A stretch of DNA of 64,000 nucleotides from Micromonospora citrea (GTDB lineage: Bacteria > Actinomycetota > Actinomycetes > Mycobacteriales > Micromonosporaceae). The stretch's first letter is position 1. Each line of letters opens with the position of its first letter. The position numbers and the translations under genes are program-made. The DNA lies in assembly GCF_900090315.1 (NCBI RefSeq), contig NZ_FMHZ01000002.1, forward strand, positions 372,001-436,000, read 5' to 3'. This document shows, one piece after another, positions 15,870 through 24,379 of this stretch. The notes beneath the pieces are model-generated. The model was not told where the DNA came from. It did not search any database and saw nothing but the letters and a program-made list of their open reading frames with translations.

Positions 15870-16247
15870 GTGGCGAACTCCCGTGGTGGACCGCTCGCGT
15901 CCACTCGTGCGTCAAAACCCTTTCCCGCAGATGACGCTGGCGGCGTGAACTGCTGGGTCGTGTACGCACAGGACAACGGTGACGCGATGGGCCAGGGCAC
16001 CTTCACGGCGCGCGACGAGCTGCTGTACGCGCAGGACGACGCCGCCGACGGCCGGGGCATCCACGTGAGCGCCACGTGGCGGGCGGGCAGCACCAGGCAC
16101 CAGAACGCCATCACGCTGACCTCCGGTGCGGGCAGCAGGAAGACCCTGGACCTGGACATCGCCGAGGCAACGAGCGTGACCGTCACGGTGTGCCAGACCG
16201 ACGACGGGGAACGGCCCCACTGCTGGACCCGGACGGCAAGGGCCTGA
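15870..16247 (+). CDS. Small hypothetical protein, possibly fragmentary
   Basis: The reading frame shows convincing protein character only from about 15930: DAGGVNCWVVYAQDNGDAM, then a Thr/Ser-rich beta-type sequence ending TVTVCQTDDGERPHCW with two further cysteines. This looks like a secreted, disulfide-bearing beta-sandwich domain, but there is no signal peptide. The 5' end may therefore be lost, or translation may start at GTG 15945. No family was recognised. It is convergent with the SnoaL-like gene downstream. Confidence 0.35.
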   Translation: MANSRGGPLASTRASKPFPADDAGGVNCWVVYAQDNGDAMGQGTFTARDELLYAQDDAADGRGIHVSATWRAGSTRHQNAITLTSGAGSRKTLDLDIAEATSVTVTVCQTDDGERPHCWTRTARA

Positions 16248-16309
16248 CCGACTCCCACGCCCGGCGACAACGGGCGCGTCCACCTCGTTCCCTCGTACCG
16301 GCCGGTCGG

Positions 16310-16762
16310 TCAGCGACCGTCCGGCGGGGGTGGCGTACAGGCGGCCGCGATCGCGGCGGTGTCCCAGTAGAAGGGATGGACCTCGCTGATCTTTCCGTTC
16401 TCCACGGTGATGGTCTGCAGGATCGGAAAGTCGAGCTCCTCCCCGGTGGCGCGAGCACGCGCATGCACGCGGGTCAGCACGACGAGGGGACTCGTGGTGG
16501 CCAGGAACTGCTGCTCGACCATCTCGAAGATGTCCCACGTCCGGCTCATGGCGAGGAAGAACCGTTCCAGGCCCTCATGCCCCCGCCAGACGCCCCCGTA
16601 CGGCAGGGCCGTCGCCTGGTGCAGCACGACGTCCTGCGCGAAGAACGGCGCGAGCGGCGCGAAGTCCGCGGTTCCCGGCCCGCCTGCCGCGAGGTATTCG
16701 GCCTCGGCCGCGTACATTCCCTGAAGCACCGCCAGGGCGGTCGTCGTCGAAGGCTTGATCAT
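16310..16762 (-). CDS. SnoaL-like (NTF2 fold) protein
   Basis: The 150-aa product fits the NTF2/SnoaL-like fold: N-terminal helices (ALAVLQGMYAAEAEYLAAG), FAQDVVLHQATALPYGGVWRG with the typical entrance to the cavity, a GLERFFLAMSRTW helix, and strands ending VENGKISEVHPFYWD. Members act as small cyclases, isomerases or ligand-binding proteins. The substrate here is unknown. ATG 16762 is the natural start. The extended reading frame upstream to 16870 has no start with a good Shine-Dalgarno sequence. Confidence 0.8.
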   Translation of the reverse strand: MIKPSTTTALAVLQGMYAAEAEYLAAGGPGTADFAPLAPFFAQDVVLHQATALPYGGVWRGHEGLERFFLAMSRTWDIFEMVEQQFLATTSPLVVLTRVHARARATGEELDFPILQTITVENGKISEVHPFYWDTAAIAAACTPPPPDGR

Positions 16763-17209
16763 GGCTCCACACTGCCCCGTGACACCTCGCCGCGCTGGCG
16801 GAAATCGGCCGTCGCGCTGTGTCGGCGCGGCCCACCCGAGTGCCGGCGCAGCGGCATCTTCGCGCTTCACCAGGTCGGCCGGCTGCGTTCCATGGCGTGC
16901 GGGCCGCTACGGATTCGGAGATTCGTGGTGAGCCGGATCGCCCTGTGCCCGGTTGGCCCCACCGTGCAGTGCGTGGGCAAGGCGCGAGGAGCCTCGACGT
17001 CCGTCTATCGGAGGCCGAGCGCCTCTGCGGCGCTTCGGCGTGGTGACGAGCCATGGCAGGAGCGCGGATGGCAGTTGCTCTCTCGACAGACGTGAGGGCT
17101 GGGGCTGCAGCTCCCCAACCGCTGGTTGCACTTTGCAAGCAGTCACCGATACGGTCAGCGAACCGGTTGCGAGTCGCAGACGGTCCCGCCGCGAGGCAAG
17201 GAGGCCCGC
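16763..17209. other. 447-bp gene-free interval with an inverted repeat
   Basis: No convincing coding sequence is seen; open frames here are antisense shadows. Near its right end TTGCA-N3-TGCAA (17126-17138) forms a 13-bp inverted repeat about 72 bp before the RibD-like gene. This spacing and form resemble operators of MarR/HxlR-type regulators, though none is encoded nearby. Confidence 0.4.
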
Positions 17210-17776
17210 ATGGGCAAGCTGATCTACTTGATGATCACGTCGCTCGACGGTTACGTCAGCGACCGGGACGGCAACTTCGGCTGGGGCGCCCCGGACGAGG
17301 AGACGCACAGGTTCATCAACGACCGCATGCGGTCCGTCGGCACCTACCTCCACGGCCGCCGGATGTACGAGGTGATGTCCTACTGGGAAACCGCCCACAC
17401 CGTGCCGGACCAGCCACCGTTCGCCCTCGACTACGCGCAGATCTGGCGAGCGGCCGACAAGGTCGTCTACTCGACGACTCTGCGCAGCGTGTCCACCGAG
17501 CGGACCCGCGTCGAGCGGACCTTCGACCCGGAGGCGGTGCGGAAGCTGAAGACGGAGTCCGAACTCGACCTCACCGTCGACGGACCGAACCTGGCCGGGC
17601 ACGCGGTCCGGGCCGGGCTGGTCGACGAGTACCAACTCGTGGTCACGCCGGTGGTCGTCGGTGGCGGACAGCCGTTCTTCCCCGCCGACGCGCGCGCCAG
17701 CCTCGAACTGCTCGACGAACGAAGGTTCGGCAACGGTGTGGTGTACCTGCGTTACGGCGTCAAGGACAGCTCGTAG
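17210..17776 (+). CDS. Dihydrofolate reductase/RibD C-terminal-domain family protein
   Basis: The 188-aa product starts GKLIYLMITSLDGYVSDRDG, the first strand and loop of the RibD_C family (MxxSLDGY). GRRMYEVMSYWE corresponds to the conserved GRxTYExM. LTVDGPNLAGHAVRAGLVDE and VTPVVVGGGQPFFP correspond to the nucleotide-binding and C-terminal motifs of the family. It is probably an NADPH-dependent reductase of unknown substrate; these YyaP/YwjB-like proteins are common in actinobacteria. ATG 17210 is preceded by AAGGAGG. It is monocistronic, with an inverted repeat upstream at 17126. Confidence 0.88.
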   Translation: MGKLIYLMITSLDGYVSDRDGNFGWGAPDEETHRFINDRMRSVGTYLHGRRMYEVMSYWETAHTVPDQPPFALDYAQIWRAADKVVYSTTLRSVSTERTRVERTFDPEAVRKLKTESELDLTVDGPNLAGHAVRAGLVDEYQLVVTPVVVGGGQPFFPADARASLELLDERRFGNGVVYLRYGVKDSS

Positions 17777-17893
17777 CGGGCGCCGCCCACCACTGCGGCG
17801 ACCTCGCCGCCAGCATCCGCGCCCGCGACCGACTGCTGGAACGACACCGGCAGAGCGAGCGACGACACCGTCGACCGACCGGAGTCGCCATAG

Positions 17894-18145
17894 GCCCTGT
17901 TCGCCGGCCCGGACCCCGACACGTTCCGTGAGTTGCACGTGCGCCTGACCGGCCCGTGGCTCGACGTGGCCGAGCGCCTGAAGGCCGACGTCGGCCGGAT
18001 TCTCGACGAGTGGTCGTCCGAGCGGGTGTGGGGCCTCGGCCTCCACGGCGAACCTCACCCGACCAGCGGTTGGCGGGCCGAGTTCGGCCGGCTCCCCCGG
18101 CGCGATCCGGCGCACTGGCCGGGCGGGCCCTCCCCAAACCCTTGA
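17894..18145 (+). CDS. Orphan reading frame, possible gene remnant
   Basis: From just after a TAG at 17891 the frame reads ALFAGPDPDTFRELHVRL, WLDVAERLKADVGRILDEW and HPTSGWRAEFGRLP before stopping at 18145. Amphipathic composition suggests past coding, but the only start is TTG 17933, there is no Shine-Dalgarno sequence, and I do not recognise the family. It ends about 40 bp before the riboswitch. The interval 17777-17893 shows nothing else. Confidence 0.2.
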   Translation, partial: ALFAGPDPDTFRELHVRLTGPWLDVAERLKADVGRILDEWSSERVWGLGLHGEPHPTSGWRAEFGRLPRRDPAHWPGGPSPNP

Positions 18146-18182
18146 CACCCGAACTGCTATTCGCGAATAATCAATCGTAGCT

Positions 18183-18331
18183 TGAAGGGGAGTACCCACC
18201 CAGAGGGCGCGTCGGCCGTCAGTACGGATCCAGTCGGGTCCCGGCCACGCGGAACCGCCTGACCCCCAGGCGATCTGGGGAGACCTTCGGCCTGCTCGTC
18301 GGCGCGGCGGCGCCGGCATGGCCGAAGGGAG
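18183..18331 (+). promoter_or_regulatory. yybP-ykoY (manganese) riboswitch upstream of terC
   Basis: The leader has the conserved 5' segment GGGGAGTA (18187-18194) and the 3' segment GGGGAGACCTTCGG (18277-18290) that define the yybP-ykoY class, known to sense Mn2+ and to precede TerC/Alx-type genes. A CCCCAG/CTGGGG hairpin (18264-18280) sits before the 3' segment. P1 can form between GAAGG (18184-18188) and CCTTC (18284-18288). Alternatively CCTTCGGCC (18284-18292) pairs perfectly with GGCCGAAGG (18320-18328), which overlaps the AAGGGAG ribosome-binding site at 18325-18331. Ligand-stabilised P1 would thus free the ribosome-binding site and switch translation on. Confidence 0.8.
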
Positions 18332-18341
18332 AACCCGTCAC

Positions 18342-19298
18342 ATGTCCGCACCCTGGTGGGCCTGGCTGGCCCTGACCGTCGCGATCGCCGCAATGCTGGC
18401 GGTCGACCTGTTCCTCCACCGCGACAACCACGTCATCGGCTTCCGTGAAGCCGCGATCTGGTCGACGATCTGGATCGCCGCCGGCCTCGCCTTCGGTGTG
18501 CTGCTCTGGCTGTGGCAGGGCGGCGACGTGGCAGGCACCTACTTCGCCGGGTACCTGATCGAGAAGGCGCTGTCGATCGACAACGTCTTCGTCTTCGCCC
18601 TCGTCTTCACCTACTTCGCGGTCCCGGCGTCAGTGCAGCACAAGGTGCTGTTCTGGGGTGTCATCGGTGCCCTGCTGTTTCGGCTGGTGTTCATCTTCCT
18701 CGGCGCGGAGTTGCTGGAGACGTTCTTCTGGACCGCGTACGTGTTCGGCGCCTTTCTCGTCTACACCGGCTGGAAGATGGCCTTCAAGCACGACGCCGAG
18801 GTGCACCCCGACCGCAACGTCATCGTCCGCCTCGTCCGCCGGTTCATCCCCACCGACGCCCGCTACCACGGCCACAGGTTCTTCACCCGCGTCGACGGCA
18901 GCCGCGTCGCCACCCTGTTGTTCGTCGTGCTCATCGCCGTCGAGGCCACCGACCTGATCTTCGCCATCGACTCTGTCGCCGCGATCCTGGCCATCACCAC
19001 CAGCACGTTCGTCGTCTGGACCGCCAACGCCTTCGCCGTGCTCGGCCTACGCAGCCTCTACTTCTGCCTCGCCGGGCTGCTACGCCGCTTCGTGCACCTG
19101 CACTACGGCCTGGCGTTCCTGCTCGCCTTCGCCGGCGTAAAGCTCATCCTCTCCGAGACCCCGGTCGGCAAGCTACCCATCCCGCTCACCCTCGGCGTCA
19201 TCGTCGCCACCCTCGCCATCTCGATCGGCTGGAGCCTCGCCGCGACCCGAAGCCAGCCGACAGCGACCGCCGAGCCCCACACCCCCGCCCGCCCTTGA
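18342..19298 (+). CDS. TerC family integral membrane protein (Alx-like)
   Basis: The 318-aa product has about eight or nine membrane helices and the TerC signature acidic motifs: EKALSIDNVFVFALVF (about residues 74-89) and AVEATDLIFAIDSVAAI (about 202-218), whose aspartates are conserved in the family. Alx/TerC proteins are linked to Mn2+ export or loading of metal onto exported proteins, and tellurite resistance in some hosts. The long central loop (KHDAEVHPDRNVIVRLVRR) and C-terminus match Alx/YkoY rather than plasmid TerC. ATG 18342 sits 10 bp after AAGGGAG; the earlier in-frame ATG at 18318 lies within the riboswitch hairpin. Regulation by the upstream Mn riboswitch fits the function. Confidence 0.92.
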   Translation: MSAPWWAWLALTVAIAAMLAVDLFLHRDNHVIGFREAAIWSTIWIAAGLAFGVLLWLWQGGDVAGTYFAGYLIEKALSIDNVFVFALVFTYFAVPASVQHKVLFWGVIGALLFRLVFIFLGAELLETFFWTAYVFGAFLVYTGWKMAFKHDAEVHPDRNVIVRLVRRFIPTDARYHGHRFFTRVDGSRVATLLFVVLIAVEATDLIFAIDSVAAILAITTSTFVVWTANAFAVLGLRSLYFCLAGLLRRFVHLHYGLAFLLAFAGVKLILSETPVGKLPIPLTLGVIVATLAISIGWSLAATRSQPTATAEPHTPARP

Positions 19299-19415
19299 CG
19301 ACGGCGAAGGCGGCCTGGGAGGTCCGCCCCTGACGCGGTGCGCCGTGGTCGCCGCGCGGGCAGGTCAGACACGGGCCAGCAGCGCGGGACGCAGGCCGGG
19401 CCGGCAGCGACGATC

Positions 19416-19854
19416 CCGTGGCTGTCCCAGGTGTGCGGGGTGCCGTCGGCGGCGATTGTCCGCCACCGGCTCGGCGCACCCTCAGACGGTCGTGGATCCT
19501 CGGTTGCTCGGCTTCGAGGTCGACGCCAACCTCTGGCTCAGCGTCCCGCCGGGAGCCTTGCCTCACGTCGGCACGGCCCTGGCCGCCCGTCCCGGCGTGC
19601 ACGCCGTCGCGGTCACCACGGGCCCGACCGACCTTCTCGCGGCCGTCTTCTCCTCCGACCCGGCCGCTCTCTACCGCTTCCTCTCCACCGCCCTGGCCGA
19701 GCTGCCGGTCACTGCCGTCGACACCACCCTCGTCGGCCGTGCCGTCGAACGCGCCGGCCTGCGCCTGCGACACGGGCGCATCGTCACGCCGGGACAGCAC
19801 CAGAACACCACGCGTGGGCGTCGACGACGACGGCCCGACCGGCCGGGGCGGTAG
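19416..19854 (+). pseudogene. Frameshifted Lrp/AsnC-family regulator
   Basis: One frame carries the end of an AsnC HTH (WLSQVCGVPSAAIVRHRLGA, about 19419-19478). A different frame then continues as the ligand-binding RAM domain: VVDPRLLGFEVDANLWLSV, GVHAVAVTTGPTDLLAAVF and VTAVDTTLVGRAV. A frameshift near 19480-19495 separates DNA-binding and effector halves, and the N-terminal part of the HTH is missing. The RAM part alone has no good start. It is read as a degraded Lrp-type regulator; a sequencing error at the junction cannot be excluded. Confidence 0.65.
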
Positions 19855-20047
19855 GCGCCCGCTGGTCGGACCTGTCGCCGCCCCGCGCTACGGTGCTCCG
19901 ACGCGCCGACGGGCGCATCGGAGCGACTGCGCGCGGACGCGGCCGTCGAACATTTTCTGGCGGGTGTGTCCATCCGGCGGCATCTCGTTCGTAGTGCTTG
20001 CGTGCGGCCGCCGCCGCACGAGGACGACGCCGAAGAGGAGCTGAATC

Positions 20048-20398
20048 ATGAAGTACATGCTGTTGATCAATGCGGGTGCGGTGGACGGGAACGGCGCGAA
20101 CGGCGACTGCACCGTCGAGGACTGGATCACGTACGACAAGGAGGTCAGGGAGGCCGGCATCTTCGTCTCCGGGGAGTCGCTGGCCGACCTGGTGACGGCC
20201 ACGACGGTGCGTGTCGGGTCGGACGGCCAGCGCGTGGTGACCGACGGGCCGTTCGCGGAGACGCGCGAGGTCCTCGGCGGTTTCTACGTCATCGACGTGC
20301 CGGACCTCGACGCCGCGTTGGACTGGGCCGCCCGCTGCCCCGGCGCTCGCGGCGAGGGCTCGGTCGTGGTCCGGCCGGTCGCCGAGTTCGGGGCCTGA
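20048..20398 (+). CDS. YCII-related (DGPF domain) protein
   Basis: The 116-aa product begins MKYMLLINAG and contains VVTDGPFAETREVLGGFYVI, the DGPF motif of the YCII-related family, with the usual C-terminal VVVRPVAEF. Such proteins are small alpha-beta dimers of unknown biochemical role, genetically tied to ECF42-type sigma factors. ATG 20048 follows GAGGAG. The sigma gene starts 5 bp after its stop, so the pair forms one operon. Confidence 0.92.
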   Translation: MKYMLLINAGAVDGNGANGDCTVEDWITYDKEVREAGIFVSGESLADLVTATTVRVGSDGQRVVTDGPFAETREVLGGFYVIDVPDLDAALDWAARCPGARGEGSVVVRPVAEFGA

Positions 20399-20403
20399 CC
20401 GCG

Positions 20404-21717
20404 ATGGACGCGGGGGCGGCCGGCGCCGGATCGCCGGCCGGCGCATCGGCGGGGTCACACGGGACGCCGATGGAGTTGGTGGCAGCGGTGTTCCGCGAGG
20501 AACGCGGCCGGCTGCTGGCCGCCCTGGCCCGCCGCTTCGGCGACCTGGACCTGGCGGAGGAGGTCACCTCCGAGGCGATCGAGGCGGCGCTGGTGTCCTG
20601 GCCGGTCGACGGGGTTCCGCCCCGGCCGGGGGCGTGGTTGATGACCACGGCCCGGCGCCGGGCCATCGACCGGCTGCGCCGCGACCAGGCGTACGCGGCA
20701 CGCCTGGCCATCCTCCAGGTGGAGGCCGACCGGGCCGGGCCGGTACCGCCCCCGGGCACGGACGGCGACCTGCCGGACGAGCGGCTGCTGCTCTTCTTCA
20801 CCTGCGCGCACCCGGCGCTGGCGGCCGAGGACCGTGGCGCGCTCACGCTGCGCTTCCTCGGCGGGCTGACCACCGCCGAGGTGGCGCGGGCGTTCGTGGT
20901 GCCGACGGAGACGATGGCCAAGCGGATCACGCGGGCGAAGAAGAAGATCAGCCAGGCGCGGATCCCGTTCCGGGTGCCGGCGGCGCACGAGTTGCCGCAG
21001 CGGCTGCCGGGGGTCCTGCAGTCGGTCTACTCGATCTTCACCGAGGGGTACGCGGCGAGCGCGGGCCCGCGGCTGCAGCGCGTCGATCTCGCCGAGGAGG
21101 CGATCCGGTTGGCCCGGATACTTCGCCGGCTGCTGCCCGGCGAGCGTGAGGTGGCGGGACTGCTCGCCCTGATGGTGCTCGTCCACGCCCGGCGCGACGC
21201 GCGTACCGGACCGGACGGTGAGCTGGTCCTGTTGGCGGATCAGGACCGCAGCCGCTGGGACCACGCCATGATCGCCGAAGGGGTCGGGCTGGTCCGGACC
21301 GCGTTGAGCGGCGGGCGGCCCGGTCCCTACGGGGTGCAGGCGGCCATCGCCGCGCTGCACGACGAGGCGGCCGACGTGGCCACCACCGACTGGCCGCAGA
21401 TCGCGGCGCTCTACGACGTGCTGCTGGCCCTTACCGGATCCCCGATCGTCGCGGTGAACCGGGCGGTCGCCGTGGCGATGCGCGACGGCCCGCAGGCGGG
21501 CCTGGCGCTGCTGGACGAGCTGTCCGGCGAGGCGCGGCTGCGCGGCTACCACCCGTACGCGGTCGCCCGGGCCGATCTGCTGCACCGGGCCGGCCGGCAC
21601 GCCGAGGCGGCCGTCGCCTACCGCGGGGCCATCGAACTGGCCGGCACCACACCCGAGCGGGACCTGCTCCGGCGCAGGCTGAACGCGATCGAGCGGCCGG
21701 GCGGTTGCGTGGGATGA
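20404..21717 (+). CDS. ECF RNA polymerase sigma factor, DGPF-associated (ECF42-like)
   Basis: The 437-aa product has sigma region 2 near residues 25-95 (VFREERGRLLAALARRF... ARRRAIDRLRR) and region 4 near residues 145-195 (LTLRFLGGLTTAEVARAFV... KRITRAKKKI). It is followed by a C-terminal extension of about 220 residues rich in TPR-like helices (AHELPQRLPGVLQSVYSIF... HAEAAVAYRGAIELA). This architecture, together with the upstream DGPF protein, is that of group ECF42. In this group the C-terminal extension, rather than a classical anti-sigma factor, is thought to control activity. ATG 20404 is used; ATG 20470 also begins a conserved segment. No transport or redox target gene lies beside it. 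Confidence 0.92.
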   Translation: MDAGAAGAGSPAGASAGSHGTPMELVAAVFREERGRLLAALARRFGDLDLAEEVTSEAIEAALVSWPVDGVPPRPGAWLMTTARRRAIDRLRRDQAYAARLAILQVEADRAGPVPPPGTDGDLPDERLLLFFTCAHPALAAEDRGALTLRFLGGLTTAEVARAFVVPTETMAKRITRAKKKISQARIPFRVPAAHELPQRLPGVLQSVYSIFTEGYAASAGPRLQRVDLAEEAIRLARILRRLLPGEREVAGLLALMVLVHARRDARTGPDGELVLLADQDRSRWDHAMIAEGVGLVRTALSGGRPGPYGVQAAIAALHDEAADVATTDWPQIAALYDVLLALTGSPIVAVNRAVAVAMRDGPQAGLALLDELSGEARLRGYHPYAVARADLLHRAGRHAEAAVAYRGAIELAGTTPERDLLRRRLNAIERPGGCVG

Positions 21718-21956
21718 CGCGCACGCCGTCGGCATGAGCTGACCACCGCCGGACTGTCGCCTGGGCGACATCGACCCCAATGGATCTAAGCCGGTTGGTA
21801 GCTTGTCGAGGTTCGTCGATACGGGGACGGCGTCCACGCTGATCAGCGCACCCCTGTGTGCCGCCTGACGGCCGGTCGCGGTGGCGTCCGGCATCGTGCC
21901 CACCACCCCTTCGGCGGATCCGACCATCGGAGCAACGCGGAGCACGGGGAGGACAC

Positions 21957-24305
21957 ATGCACCACCGCAAGTCACCGCGTCACCGCACGACGGCCTGGTT
22001 CGCCAGCGCCGTCGCCGCACTGATCATCGCCGCCAGCGCCGGCACACCGGCCACCGCCGCGCCGAAACCAACGGGCCAGCCCGGCGCGGAATGCGCGCCG
22101 ACCCGCTCGGAGTGGTTGCGCTGCGTGACGGTGACGGCGGCGCTCAACCGGGCACCGGCCATCGGGCAGGCCGCTCGGCTCACCGTCACCGTCGACACCC
22201 AGGTGGCGATCGAAGACCTACGGATCCGGGTCGCGCTGCCGGCGGCCCTGACCCCGGCCACTCCTCCGGCCGGGTTCACCTCGACCCGGACCGCCTCGCG
22301 CGTACCGTCCGACGCGGGCGAGGTCACCACCCTGAGCACCACCGTCGACGCGACACCCAGACGCGCCCTGCGCTACCGGATCGACCTGACCGCCACCGGT
22401 GCCGGCTCGACGGTGGTGCGGGCGCAGGCCACGTCCGCCGGTGGACCCGTACTGGGCAGCCACGAGATCCACGTACCGGTGACCATCGGCGCCACGGCCC
22501 GCGAGTCCCGGCTGGGCAAGGCCGACGGCGACGCCGCGGCCGAGCAGACCCCGGCCGGCACACCGGCCGGCCCGGCCAACCCGGCGGTCCCCTACCGCCC
22601 GGCCGGCACCGCCGGACTGCCCACGCCGCACAGCGACGACGTGCCCTCGCCCGGTCCGGCGCCCACCCAGGTCACCTGCGTCACGGGCAGCTTCGACTAC
22701 AGCGACAACAACGGCGCCTGGCACCCGTCGAAGAACCTGCAGTACCAGGTGTGGGACGACGACAACTTCGGCGACGACCTGCTGGCGGCCGGCCTCACCG
22801 ACGCCAACGGCGCCTACCGTGCCTGCTTCGGCAACGACGACGGAATCGGCGGCGGCGGCCAGGACGTGTACGTCCGCGCGGTCACCGAGGGCACGCAGTA
22901 CAAGGTCGAGGACTCGGACGACGACGCGTACGCGTTCCGCAGCACGACGCGCGACAACCTGGGCAACGGCCGCACGTACGACTACGGGCGGCTGCACATA
23001 GCGGACCCGACTCTGATGCCGGCGTTCCACGCCTACGACACCGCCGACGACGCCCTGTCCTGGACGCCCGGCGACTGCTGGGACTCGCGCGACGAGAGCT
23101 GCCAGAACATCGACATCGAGTGGGAGCCCGGCTCGACCGACGGCACCTACTACGACACCGGCGACGACGAGGTGCGGCTGCTCGCCGCCGACCCGGACAC
23201 GCCGTGGGTGGTGATCCACGAACTCGGCCACGGCGTCATGGACGACGTCTACGAGGACAACTACCCGCAGATCGGCGCGGAGTGCAGCCCGCACTACGTC
23301 ACCCGCCGTTCCGGCCCGGCCTGCGCCTGGTCCGAAGGCTTCGCCGACTGGTTCGGCGCCGCCGTGCTCAACGAGCCCGACCTGCCCGGTCGGGGCAACA
23401 TCGACACCGCGACGTGGGGCACCGCCGGCTGGGACGACGGCGACCAGGTCGAGGGGCGCGTCGCCGGCGCGATCTGGGACCTGCTCGACACCGGCACCGA
23501 GGGCACCGACGCCTACGCCGACTCGCTGACGAACGTCTGGAACACGTTCCTGGACCATCGGGTGACCAGCTTCGCGGCCTACTGGTCGGCACGCGGCCGG
23601 GACGGCCACGAGGTCGGCGACCTGGCGCTGGGATCGCTCTTCCAGAACACGATCGACTACGGGTTCCGCCGAGGCCTGACCGACGGCACCGAGGTGAGCG
23701 CCACGACACCGCCGAACGACCAGAACTTCCGGTACGACACGCGGCACGAGGCGTGGTCGGTCGTGGCGGTCCGCCCACCGGCGGGCGCCGACGACGACCT
23801 GACGGTCTTCGACGACCGGGCGCAGACCCAGCGACTGGAGGAGAGTCTGCTCGGTGGGGACGCCACCGACTTCGTCGCCGTCGACTCGAATGCCGGACGG
23901 CGCCCGCTCGGCGACTACTACCCCCGGGTGCACCGGGTCAGCGGCACCGGGGCGTACACCATCGAACTGGCCGACGGCGGGCAGACACTTGTCGACACCG
24001 CCAAGCGGCAGATGGGCGCGGGTGACGTGGTCGCGGTCTGGAACTCGTGCCTGACCGCCGGCCAGCAGGTGACGTTCACCGTCACGCCGGGCGATCCGAG
24101 CCAGGACGCCGAACTGTTCGTGGTGTCCTCGACGGCGGGTGCGCCGGCCACGTACGTGCGCGACCGGGCGAGCGCGGCGGCCGCCACCGGGGCGGGGGCC
24201 GGCCAGCCGGAGTCCCTCGGGTACACGGCACCGGCCGACGGCTGCGTCGGCGTGATCGTCGTCAACCGCGCGGGCAGCGGCACCTACACGCTGACCCGTT
24301 CCTGA
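21957..24305 (+). CDS. Secreted zinc metalloprotease-like protein
   Basis: The 782-aa product has a Sec signal peptide (hydrophobic residues about 14-33, cleavage after PATAA). An N-terminal beta domain resembles secreted DUF11-type domains. A Pro/Ala-rich linker (about residues 190-235) and a transthyretin-like segment (NLQYQVWDDDNFGDD) come next. The catalytic region follows: VIHELGHGVMDD puts the zinc ligands H421 and H425 and catalytic E422 in a HExxH motif, and WSEGFADWFGAAV supplies a downstream Glu (about 460) as in gluzincins. The C-terminal 150 residues look like a beta-sandwich pre-peptidase-type domain. ATG 21957 follows GGGGAGGA. The protein is expected to act outside the cell; the substrate is unknown. 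Confidence 0.85.
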   Translation: MHHRKSPRHRTTAWFASAVAALIIAASAGTPATAAPKPTGQPGAECAPTRSEWLRCVTVTAALNRAPAIGQAARLTVTVDTQVAIEDLRIRVALPAALTPATPPAGFTSTRTASRVPSDAGEVTTLSTTVDATPRRALRYRIDLTATGAGSTVVRAQATSAGGPVLGSHEIHVPVTIGATARESRLGKADGDAAAEQTPAGTPAGPANPAVPYRPAGTAGLPTPHSDDVPSPGPAPTQVTCVTGSFDYSDNNGAWHPSKNLQYQVWDDDNFGDDLLAAGLTDANGAYRACFGNDDGIGGGGQDVYVRAVTEGTQYKVEDSDDDAYAFRSTTRDNLGNGRTYDYGRLHIADPTLMPAFHAYDTADDALSWTPGDCWDSRDESCQNIDIEWEPGSTDGTYYDTGDDEVRLLAADPDTPWVVIHELGHGVMDDVYEDNYPQIGAECSPHYVTRRSGPACAWSEGFADWFGAAVLNEPDLPGRGNIDTATWGTAGWDDGDQVEGRVAGAIWDLLDTGTEGTDAYADSLTNVWNTFLDHRVTSFAAYWSARGRDGHEVGDLALGSLFQNTIDYGFRRGLTDGTEVSATTPPNDQNFRYDTRHEAWSVVAVRPPAGADDDLTVFDDRAQTQRLEESLLGGDATDFVAVDSNAGRRPLGDYYPRVHRVSGTGAYTIELADGGQTLVDTAKRQMGAGDVVAVWNSCLTAGQQVTFTVTPGDPSQDAELFVVSSTAGAPATYVRDRASAAAATGAGAGQPESLGYTAPADGCVGVIVVNRAGSGTYTLTRS

Positions 24306-24379
24306 CCGGCACGGGTTCCGGCGGGCGCCCGTTCGGGCCTCCGCCGGAACCCGCACGGGACAGGGAGCGTCATACCGTG

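Noticed and set aside
21718..21956. Minus-strand frame reading GALISVDAVPVSTNLDKLPT as a possible transposase end
   Set aside because: No family pattern could be confirmed and it overlaps the leader of the metalloprotease gene.
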